From positions 1 to 37,484 of the forward strand of contig CANOCU010000036.1 in NCBI GenBank assembly GCA_947564645.1: a stretch of DNA of 37,484 nucleotides. Direction: 5' to 3'. The notes beneath the pieces are model-generated. The model was not told the origin of the DNA and ran no database searches. It saw nothing but the letters and a program-made list of their open reading frames with translations. Shown here piece after piece: positions 1 through 5,862 of the stretch. This DNA comes from an uncultured Lachnospiraceae bacterium (GTDB taxonomy: Bacteria > Bacillota > Clostridia > Lachnospirales > Lachnospiraceae). The position numbers and the translations under genes were made by a program. Position 1 is the stretch's first letter. Each line of letters begins with the position of its first letter.

Positions 1-758
1 AACGGATCATCCCGATCATCTTGAATGGATAGGTTGTCCGTTAGTGGTGCATCGATGTCGTATTTCTCTTTCTGTATGCTAAAGTAGACGATAATAGCAG
101 TGGCAATCGCAATGACCAGAAAGAAAAAGGACATCTCCAAAGATTCCAGATATTCATTACCGTCAATCTGCGGAAAGAGAGAATTGATCCCTGAGATCAA
201 TATGAGATTGATGATAAAAAGAGAAATTCCTGTTGTCATCATAACTGAAAACTTTTTATTAAATTTATCGATATCTTTTTCCTGATAAAAATTCACGATA
301 TAAGGATTCTTTTTCTTAAAGTCGTCATCGCGAATACCGAACAGAATCAGGATCGCCACACCGATCACAAGAAAGATCAGGAATAGAATGCCGCAGAAAT
401 CTTCCTTGATCGGTTCACCTTCAAAGAAATAATTTATGCCGTAGACCAGAAAAGTTGAGGAAAGACCAAGAAGGATAAGGGCGATGCCCAGAGAAACAAA
501 TTTACTGAATTCGTTATAATGTTGATCATAACTGGCGTTATCTTCTACATAAACCTGGCTGACATCTCCCTGTACCAGATCATCCATGCTGCAATGAAAT
601 AATGTACATAATTGACGAAGCTTATCCATTTCCGGATAAGCGGAATCGGACTCCCATTTCGATACGGATTGTCTGGAAACTTCCAACTGTTCTGCCAGCT
701 GTTCCTGTGTAATGTTGTTCTTTTTTCTTAAAAATTGCAGATTTTCTCCAAGACTCAT
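1..758 (-). CDS. Membrane-anchored XRE-family regulator (C-terminus cut by window edge)
   Basis: The reading frame starts at an ATG (758-756) and runs off the left edge, giving about 252 visible residues. The N-terminus begins MSLGENLQFLRKKNNITQEQ, and residues 5-60 form a Cro/C1 helix-turn-helix with the usual recognition-helix region (VSRQSVSKWE) followed by a PEMDKL/SMDDL segment. This is the layout of Firmicute HTH regulators that carry a membrane module. After residue 95 come at least four hydrophobic segments (FVSLGIALILLGLSSTFLVY, GILFLIFLVIGVAILILF, a pair near residues 180-230), so the protein is probably an inner-membrane DNA-binding sensor. An AAAGGAG ribosome binding site (about 766-772) and a TTTACA/TATTTA promoter lie upstream. 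The ligand and targets are unknown. The true length cannot be seen. Confidence 0.85.
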   Translation of the reverse strand, partial: MSLGENLQFLRKKNNITQEQLAEQLEVSRQSVSKWESDSAYPEMDKLRQLCTLFHCSMDDLVQGDVSQVYVEDNASYDQHYNEFSKFVSLGIALILLGLSSTFLVYGINYFFEGEPIKEDFCGILFLIFLVIGVAILILFGIRDDDFKKKNPYIVNFYQEKDIDKFNKKFSVMMTTGISLFIINLILISGINSLFPQIDGNEYLESLEMSFFFLVIAIATAIIVYFSIQKEKYDIDAPLTDNLSIQDDRDDP

Positions 759-786
759 TTGAATTCTCCTTTTTGCTATGATTTTC

Positions 787-814
787 TAAATATATCAGTT
801 GTTATTTTTGTAAA
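787..814 (-). promoter_or_regulatory. Putative sigma-A promoter of the XRE/membrane regulator
   Basis: On the minus strand TTTACA (814-809) is followed after 16 bases by TATTTA (792-787), about 30 bp upstream of the start codon. The -35 matches the consensus well and the -10 moderately. It abuts the inverted-repeat element beginning at 837. Confidence 0.45.
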
Positions 815-836
815 GCCTGACCGGTCTGCCTTAACG

Positions 837-937
837 ATAGTTAACGACATTTGAAATTTCGCTTTCAGCTTTGCAAAAGCTTCCATATATGGCTTTGGCA
901 AGAGCCGGAAGCAGAAATTTGTTATGTTGTTTACTAT
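837..937. repeat. 101-bp MITE-like element with terminal inverted repeats
   Basis: The first 24 bases (837-860, beginning ATAGTTAACGACAT) match the reverse complement of the last 24 (914-937, ending GTTGTTTACTAT) at 19 of 24 positions. The interior contains smaller self-complementary segments, for example GGCT/AGCC near 891-906. A compact relative lies at 2621-2655 on the other side of rarA. No transposase is present, so this looks like a non-autonomous palindromic repeat unit. Whether it is mobile cannot be judged from one window. Confidence 0.55.
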
Positions 938-1101
938 GCTTAATTGTAGAAAAAAACCGATGTAAACTCTATCAATTTCATGTTGCTTTTAAGTTTTTTT
1001 ATGGTAAGTTTCGGTTGCATCCTTGTAAAATGGGCGTTTTTATTGAATTGCATCTTTGTTTATTCGAAATCAATTCGCAGTGATGAGAATCTTATGGTAC
1101 A

Positions 1102-1131
1102 ATATTGAGAGTATATGATCACTTTCAATAT
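1102..1131. promoter_or_regulatory. Operator-like dyad upstream of rarA
   Basis: ATATTGAGAG (1102-1111) and CTTTCAATAT (1122-1131) are inverted repeats matching at 9 of 10 positions across a 10-bp spacer. Such spacing suits a dimeric DNA-binding protein. The dyad overlaps the end of a weak -10 (TACAAT, 1098-1103). No binding protein can be assigned. Confidence 0.3.
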
Positions 1132-1256
1132 ATCATAAAATTAATAAAAACATATGTTATTTATTGTAGAGATAACAACGCAGATATCATTTTATAGGAA
1201 TCTATAAAGAATCTATAAAGGCTAAATGGAAATTTTTATCGTAGGAAGGGATTCTA

Positions 1257-2609
1257 TTGATTATGATGGAGCAGATGAGTTTATTTGATAACCGGGTCAT
1301 AAGCGCGCCGTTGGCCAGCAGATTGCGGCCGGAGACGCTTCAGGATTATGTAGGACAGAAGCATCTTCTGGGAGAAGGGAAGATGTTGAGGAGACTGATT
1401 GAGCAGGATCAGATTTCCTCTATGATATTCTGGGGACCGCCGGGTGTGGGCAAGACCACATTGGCACGGATCATAGCCGGTATGACAAGGGCCAGTTTCG
1501 TGGATTTCAGTGCAGTGACGAGCGGCATTAAGGAAATAAGGCAGGTGATGGAGCAGGCTGAGGGCAGCAGGCGCATGGGAATTAATACGCTTCTGTTTGT
1601 AGATGAGATCCATCGTTTTAATAAAGCGCAGCAGGATGCCTTTCTGCCTTTTGTGGAAAAGGGCAGCATTATCCTGGTTGGTGCCACAACGGAGAATCCT
1701 TCTTTTGAGATCAATTCCGCTCTGTTATCCCGATGTAAGGTGTTTGTGTTGAAAATGTTGGAGGAGGAGGATCTTTACGAGCTGTTGCAGCATGCCTTGT
1801 ACAGCCCGAAGGGGTTTGGAAATCAGAAGATCATCATTTCCGAGGAACAGATCCGTGCCATAGCCCGGTTTGCCAACGGTGACGGCCGGACAGCGTTGAA
1901 TACATTGGAAATGGCAGTGATCAACAGTCAGCTTGACAGAGAAGGAACGATCCATGTGACGGATGAGACGTTGATAGAATGTACGAACCGTCGTTCCCTG
2001 CTTTATGACAAGAAGGGGGAAGAACATTATAATCTGATCTCCGCTCTTCACAAATCCATGCGAAACAGCGATCCGGACGCGGCAGTTTACTGGATGAACC
2101 GGATGCTGGACGGCGGTGAGAATCCGCTGTATATTGCCAGACGTCTGATCCGTTTTGCCAGTGAAGATATTGGAATGGCGGATTCGAGGGCGCTGCAGGT
2201 TGCCGTGTCTGTCTATCAGGCCTGTCATTTTCTGGGAATGCCGGAGTGTGATGTACATCTGACCCATGCCGTAGTCTATCTGTCCATGGCGCCGAAATCC
2301 AATGCCTTGTATAAAGCCTGCGAGGCCACGAAGAAAGATATTCATGATTCTCCGGCCGAGCCTGTCCCCTTACAGATTCGAAATGCGCCCACCAAATTGA
2401 TGGAAGAATTACATTATGGTGAGGGTTATCGTTATGCCCATGATACGGAGGAGAAACTGACCAGGATGCAGTGTCTGCCGGACAGCTTGAAGGACAGACG
2501 GTATTATTTACCAACCCAGGAAGGGGAAGAGAAGGAAACGCAGAAACGTCTGAAGGAGATCCTTGCCTGGAAAAACGATGAAAAAGCATATCACACAGAT
2601 AGTCAATAG
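1257..2609 (+). CDS. rarA: Replication-associated recombination protein A (AAA+ ATPase)
   Basis: This RarA/MgsA/WRNIP1-family AAA+ ATPase acts at stalled replication forks, related to clamp-loader ATPases. The 450-residue length is typical. Visible motifs are a Walker A GPPGVGKTT (residues 60-68), a Walker B ending in D116-E117 within LLFVDEIHRF, the sensor segment GATTENPSFEINSALLSRC, and the family C-terminal block (HLTHAVVYLSMAPKSNALY). The N-terminus carries QMSLF (residues 6-10), which resembles a beta-clamp binding pentapeptide. The start chosen is TTG 1257, six bases after GGAAGGG. ATG 1263 is an in-frame alternative with a longer gap. The gene lies between two related inverted-repeat elements, and a small Cys-rich gene follows. 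Confidence 0.93.
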   Translation: MIMMEQMSLFDNRVISAPLASRLRPETLQDYVGQKHLLGEGKMLRRLIEQDQISSMIFWGPPGVGKTTLARIIAGMTRASFVDFSAVTSGIKEIRQVMEQAEGSRRMGINTLLFVDEIHRFNKAQQDAFLPFVEKGSIILVGATTENPSFEINSALLSRCKVFVLKMLEEEDLYELLQHALYSPKGFGNQKIIISEEQIRAIARFANGDGRTALNTLEMAVINSQLDREGTIHVTDETLIECTNRRSLLYDKKGEEHYNLISALHKSMRNSDPDAAVYWMNRMLDGGENPLYIARRLIRFASEDIGMADSRALQVAVSVYQACHFLGMPECDVHLTHAVVYLSMAPKSNALYKACEATKKDIHDSPAEPVPLQIRNAPTKLMEELHYGEGYRYAHDTEEKLTRMQCLPDSLKDRRYYLPTQEGEEKETQKRLKEILAWKNDEKAYHTDSQ

Positions 2610-2620
2610 ATATTTTAAAC

Positions 2621-2655
2621 TATAGTAAACGAAATTTGTTATGTCGTTTACTATA
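2621..2655. repeat. Compact palindromic repeat related to the 837-937 element
   Basis: TATAGTAAACGA (2621-2632) and TCGTTTACTATA (2644-2655) form a perfect 12-bp inverted repeat around an 11-base spacer. Read on the minus strand, bases 2654-2631 match the terminal repeat of the 837-937 element (right end) at 23 of 24 positions, so this is a short form of the same family. It lies 11 bp after the rarA stop and 24 bp before the next start codon. It could fold in the transcript, but no T-tract follows, so it is not a standard terminator. Confidence 0.6.
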
Positions 2656-2679
2656 ACTATAAGAAAATAAAGGATACTT

Positions 2680-3027
2680 ATGAAAAAACAGATTGAAGGA
2701 CAGATAAATCTTTTTGATTATATCTCTATAGAAGATAAGAAAGTAAGTGACAGTAGTTTAATAAATGACGTGAATGAGAATATGATAGATTATTCTGAAG
2801 ATAAAAGTCTGATGATTTCTTTGTTCACGGAATGTGCTGACTGCTGGTGCAGTACCTGTCGGCATAATGCAGATGGCAAAGCCATTCCCCGTGATTTTGC
2901 AGGCGTAAAGAAGCCTTGTCCTTCCTGTAGTTTCTGTCTCAGTCAGGGCAAGGCGGAAATCTGCGAGATCGATTCTTACGAGAATGGCTGTAAACTGCGG
3001 GCAGAGGAAGAAGGTATCATAGAATAA
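2680..3027 (+). CDS. Small Cys-rich protein with clamp-binding-like N-terminus (function unknown)
   Basis: I do not recognise this 115-residue protein. An acidic, low-complexity stretch (residues 14-45) follows an N-terminal QINLF (8-12) that resembles a DNA-polymerase sliding-clamp binding motif. The second half holds nine cysteines (52, 55, 57, 60, 80, 83, 86, 95, 104), most in CxxC-type spacing, suggesting a zinc- or Fe-S-binding fold. There is no signal peptide or TM segment. It starts at ATG 2680 after an AAAGGA-like site, 70 bp behind rarA in the same direction with no terminator between, so cotranscription is plausible. The clamp-like motif, together with the one in RarA, hints at a replication or repair role; this is inference. 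Confidence 0.7.
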   Translation: MKKQIEGQINLFDYISIEDKKVSDSSLINDVNENMIDYSEDKSLMISLFTECADCWCSTCRHNADGKAIPRDFAGVKKPCPSCSFCLSQGKAEICEIDSYENGCKLRAEEEGIIE

Positions 3028-3049
3028 AGAGGATAATGCAGGATTATCG

Positions 3050-3652
3050 TTATAAGATTTTCTCGAAATCTTCTATGCCGTGTTTGCACCAGGGACAGAT
3101 AAAATCGGGAGGAAGTTCTTCCCCTTCGTAGACATAGCCGCAGACAACACAGCGCCAGCCTTTGACAGAAGTATTTTCCGGTTTCGGTTTGACATATTCG
3201 TGATAGAAGGAATAGGTCATCGCTTTTTCACCGGAAAGAACGTCACAGTCTGATACGGATGCCAGGAAAAGCATATGAGTTCCCAGATCGTAGCTGTTTA
3301 CTACCTTACAATCCAGATAGGCGGTGACGTGTTCGGTAAGATAGGGAAGCTCCTGTGCTGTCATGGAGAAGGGAATATCCATGAATTTATCTGTGTTACT
3401 CCCGCTTTTAAACCCGAAGCGCTGAAATACAGAGAAAGGCGCCGTCTCGGAAAGAATGGAAACAGAAAGGATACCGGATTTCCGGATCAGGTCGCAGGTC
3501 AGGTTTTTCTTGTTGATGGCTACGACAATCTGTTTGGGATCGTCTGTTACCTGAGTGACTGTGTTGATGATACAGCCGTTCATTTTTTTATCATGCTTTG
3601 TGGATACCACATAGAGACCATAGGATAACTGAAAGAGTGCTTTTGGATTCAT
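3050..3652 (-). CDS. Flavin reductase-rubredoxin fusion (high-molecular-weight rubredoxin)
   Basis: Residues 1-150 form an FMN-binding flavin reductase domain of the NADH:FMN oxidoreductase type (MNPKALFQLSYGLYVVST, CIINTVTQVTDDPKQIVVAI). Residues 165-200 form a rubredoxin with the iron ligands C168, C171, C186 and C189 (CVVCGYVY, CPWC). The 200-residue fusion matches the Hrb-type proteins of acetogens and clostridia. These pass electrons from NAD(P)H to flavodiiron or rubrerythrin partners that detoxify O2, NO or peroxide. It acts in the cytosol. The start is ATG 3652, behind a GGAAAGGAAA purine stretch. Direct repeats at 3698-3720 may be its operator. It is transcribed alone. Confidence 0.88.
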   Translation of the reverse strand: MNPKALFQLSYGLYVVSTKHDKKMNGCIINTVTQVTDDPKQIVVAINKKNLTCDLIRKSGILSVSILSETAPFSVFQRFGFKSGSNTDKFMDIPFSMTAQELPYLTEHVTAYLDCKVVNSYDLGTHMLFLASVSDCDVLSGEKAMTYSFYHEYVKPKPENTSVKGWRCVVCGYVYEGEELPPDFICPWCKHGIEDFEKIL

Positions 3653-3697
3653 GATGGCAGTTGTTTCCTTTCCTTAAGAATGTCCTTTATTACTTGT

Positions 3698-3720
3698 TAT
3701 CATTATGTCTATCATTATGT
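3698..3720 (-). promoter_or_regulatory. Tandem 11-bp direct repeats upstream of the flavin reductase-rubredoxin gene
   Basis: TATCATTATGT occurs at 3698-3708 and again at 3710-3720 with one base between (12-bp period). On the gene's strand this reads as two copies of ACATAATGATA. ATAATGATA-type words are shared with Fur/PerR-superfamily operators. The repeats lie about 46-68 bp upstream of ATG 3652, within promoter range. The Fur/PerR link is inference. Confidence 0.4.
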
Positions 3721-3757
3721 GCAGATATCTTTGGAATATACCGGATCAGTCTAAACG

Positions 3758-3787
3758 TTGAAAAATACAAATATTTCATGTTATGAT
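3758..3787 (+). promoter_or_regulatory. Promoter of the first AAA/PD-(D/E)XK gene
   Basis: TTGAAA (3758-3763) and TATGAT (3782-3787) are separated by 18 bases, about 88 bp upstream of the ATG at 3875. Both hexamers are within one mismatch of consensus. Confidence 0.55.
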
Positions 3788-3874
3788 GTTACTATCACAT
3801 ATTATGAAAGTTTTTGACTTTGATAGTATGGATGGCCATGCGGTCCGCTAAGTGGCAGGAAGGAGTATATTGTT

Positions 3875-5518
3875 ATGGGTTTGTATCTGAACAGTAAGAC
3901 ACCATATGACATGTTTAAGAAAATAACCGGAAATCCTTATTTTGTTGATAAATCTTTGCTGTTAGCGGAACTTTTTCCCTCTTTTGACAGTATCAACTGT
4001 TATTGTTGTATTACAAGGCCGCGTCGGTTCGGTAAGACGACCGTAGCAAATATGGTGGGTGCTTTTTTTGGTAAAACAGACAGAAAAGACAGGCTATTTG
4101 ATGATCTGGCGATTTCAGAAAATTTGGAATATAAATCTCATTTGAACAGACATGATGTTATCTCTATTGATTTCAGCAGAGCACCTAAGGGCTGCAAAAA
4201 TTATGAGCAGTATATAGCCCGCATTGAAAATGGGATCTTAGAAGATTTGGTTGCTGCTTATCCGGATTGTGATATCAGGCAGGAGGATTCTGTCTGGGAT
4301 GCTTTGCAGAAAGTATATGAGCATACAGATAAAAGATTTCTGTTTGTATTGGATGAATGGGATGCTGTTTTTCATATGCCATTTATCTTAAAGGAAAACA
4401 GACAGGAGTATCTTCTTTTTTTAAAATGGCTGCTCAAGGATCAGTCCTATGTGGAATTTGTATATATGACAGGAGTTCTTCCAATCGCAAAGTATTCGAG
4501 TGGTTCCGAATTGAATATGTTTACGGAATACGATATGGCGACATCGGAGAAATTCAGTGAATATTTTGGGTTTTCTGATGCGGAGGTGGATCATCTTTAT
4601 CATATTTTTGAAAAGAAAGTAGAAATTTCTAAATTCAGTCGCGATGAACTGCGTGTCTGGTATGACGGATATTATACGGCTACAGGTATGAAATTATATA
4701 ATCCGCGTTCTGTTGTCCTGGCATTAACAGATAACCAGCTTCGTAATTATTGGACCAGCTCGGGGCCATATGATGAGTTATTTTATTATGTTCAGAATAA
4801 TATTGAAGAAGTAAGGGACGATCTGGTGCTCATGGTTTCAGGAGAACGTGTTTCGACCGATATTGGACAATTTTCGGCTTCTTCAATGGAAATTCATTCC
4901 AGGGAGCAGATTTATTCGGCTATGGTAATCTATGGCCTTTTAACTTATATAAGGGGAGAAGTTCTGATTCCAAATAAGGAATTGATGGATAAATATAATG
5001 AACTTCTTTTATCCAGAGATTCTCTTGGATATGTCTATCGCCTTGCAAGAAAATCGGAACAAATGCTCCAGGCGACAATAGCAGGAGATACGAAAACTAT
5101 GGTGGAAATCCTTCAGTTCGCGCATAATACGGAGTCTCCTGTTCTATTGTATAATAATGAAGTCGAATTGTCTGCTGTTGTGAATCTGTGTTATCTCTCT
5201 GCACGCAATAAATATCTGGTTGAGCGTGAAGATAAGGCCGGTAAAGGATTTGTTGATTTTATTCTGTATCCGAAACACAGGGATGACGACTGTATCATTC
5301 TTGAATTGAAAGTTGACAGTACGCCGGAAGAGGCCATCAGGCAGATTAAGGATAAAGATTATATTCTACGGTTCAAGGGAAAATTAGTCGAGGAAAGACT
5401 CTATACCGGGCGGATACTGGCTGTGGGAATCAGCTATAGCAGACAGACGAAAGAACACAGCTGTAAGGTAGAAATTTTGGAGAATTGTTTAGACGGATCC
5501 GTATATTTATCAGATTGA
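3875..5518 (+). CDS. AAA-ATPase-like protein with C-terminal PD-(D/E)XK nuclease domain
   Basis: The 547-residue protein has the architecture of the AAA-ATPase_like / PDDEXK_9 family (formerly DUF1703), which is expanded in gut Clostridia and Bacteroides. The N-terminal part has a Walker-A-like RPRRFGKTT (residues 48-56) and a Walker B ending in D160-E161 (FLFVLDEWDAVF). The C-terminal part shows a nuclease-like signature of D461 in GFVDFILYP and E477-x-K479 in ILELK. An AAGGAG ribosome binding site precedes ATG 3875. The cellular role of the family is not established; ATP-driven nucleic-acid cleavage or mobile-element involvement is inference. A diverged paralogue lies at 33265-34935. It is transcribed alone. 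Confidence 0.85.
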   Translation: MGLYLNSKTPYDMFKKITGNPYFVDKSLLLAELFPSFDSINCYCCITRPRRFGKTTVANMVGAFFGKTDRKDRLFDDLAISENLEYKSHLNRHDVISIDFSRAPKGCKNYEQYIARIENGILEDLVAAYPDCDIRQEDSVWDALQKVYEHTDKRFLFVLDEWDAVFHMPFILKENRQEYLLFLKWLLKDQSYVEFVYMTGVLPIAKYSSGSELNMFTEYDMATSEKFSEYFGFSDAEVDHLYHIFEKKVEISKFSRDELRVWYDGYYTATGMKLYNPRSVVLALTDNQLRNYWTSSGPYDELFYYVQNNIEEVRDDLVLMVSGERVSTDIGQFSASSMEIHSREQIYSAMVIYGLLTYIRGEVLIPNKELMDKYNELLLSRDSLGYVYRLARKSEQMLQATIAGDTKTMVEILQFAHNTESPVLLYNNEVELSAVVNLCYLSARNKYLVEREDKAGKGFVDFILYPKHRDDDCIILELKVDSTPEEAIRQIKDKDYILRFKGKLVEERLYTGRILAVGISYSRQTKEHSCKVEILENCLDGSVYLSD

Positions 5519-5628
5519 TTGAATAATTCTGTATATTTTTCCATTTTTTTTTATTTCTTTTTGTAGTCTGTGCCTTATTTTTATATAAAGAAGCCTGTCC
5601 GATGTTTTTAGACACAAAATATCAGTGA

Positions 5629-5657
5629 TTGACATTGTAAAAATGTGGATGTAGAAT
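5629..5657 (+). promoter_or_regulatory. Strong promoter for the amt-PII / purF transcript
   Basis: A perfect TTGACA (5629-5634) is followed after exactly 17 bases by TAGAAT (5652-5657). The predicted transcript start is about 5664-5666, giving a leader of about 200 nt before the amt start codon. The first hairpin begins only about 10 nt after that start site. Confidence 0.65.
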
Positions 5658-5675
5658 AAGACCGTATCAAGCAAA

Positions 5676-5706
5676 GGCGCTGTGGATAATTCCGCGGCGT
5701 CTTTTT
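5676..5706 (+). terminator. Intrinsic-terminator-like hairpin 1 in the amt leader
   Basis: GGCGCTGTGGA (5676-5686) pairs with TCCGCGGCGTC (5691-5701) through 11 base pairs, including G-U wobbles, around a TAAT loop. Five T follow (5702-5706). It may end transcription from the upstream gene. Because it also lies just downstream of the 5629-5657 promoter, it may instead act as an attenuator. Confidence 0.65.
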
Positions 5707-5722
5707 ACATAGTGGGAAAGCA

Positions 5723-5772
5723 GGACAATGGGGTTTTGTGAAAAAATAAAGAGCCCGGATTGTCCTTTTTTT
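5723..5772 (+). terminator. Intrinsic-terminator-like hairpin 2 in the amt leader
   Basis: GGACAAT (5723-5729) pairs perfectly with ATTGTCC (5759-5765). A GGG/CCC extension lies inside a large loop, and seven T follow directly (5766-5772). Two terminator-like structures in tandem between a strong promoter and the gene suggest conditional antitermination. The large loop makes this one weaker than the first. Confidence 0.5.
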
Positions 5773-5862
5773 ATGAAAGTATCTGATAACAGCAGTTGTA
5801 AGCTGAATTGTTACAGTATCTGTTTTCCCGTATGTAAAGAAAAAGAAGAGGAGGAGATAGAT

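Larger units (their letters stand above)
759..1256. other. 498-bp non-coding region between the XRE regulator and rarA
   Basis: No convincing gene is present. The stretch holds the XRE promoter, a 101-bp inverted-repeat element (837-937), a dyad around 1102-1131, a weak promoter-like pair TTCGCA-N18-TACAAT (about 1074-1103), a perfect 11-bp tandem duplication (1198-1219) and the AGGAAGG ribosome binding site of rarA. A 70-codon open frame at 871-1083 overlaps the repeat element, lacks a ribosome binding site and has a composition unlike a protein, so it is not called. Confidence 0.6.
5519..5862 (+). other. Non-coding region and leader before amt
   Basis: This 344-bp stretch without a supported gene contains an AT-rich tail of the previous gene, the TTGACA/TAGAAT promoter, two hairpins each followed by a T-tract (5676-5706 and 5723-5772), a small TGTAA/TTACA hairpin further on, and a GAGGAGGAG ribosome binding site at about 5849-5856. 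An upstream in-frame ATG at 5728 lies inside the second hairpin and has no ribosome binding site, so it is rejected as the amt start. Confidence 0.6.

Noticed and set aside
871-1083. 70-codon open frame upstream of rarA
   Set aside because: It overlaps the inverted-repeat element, has no ribosome binding site and reads as random Cys/Phe/Leu-rich translation of AT-rich DNA.
3032-3048. Short GATAAT/ATTATC hairpin between the Cys-rich gene and the rubredoxin fusion
   Set aside because: Six pairs, AT-rich and without a T-tract on either strand, so too weak to call a terminator.
5728-5862. In-frame N-terminal extension of amt
   Set aside because: The ATG lies inside a terminator-like hairpin, no ribosome binding site precedes it, and the added residues are not Amt-like. 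ATG 5863 has GAGGAGGAG.
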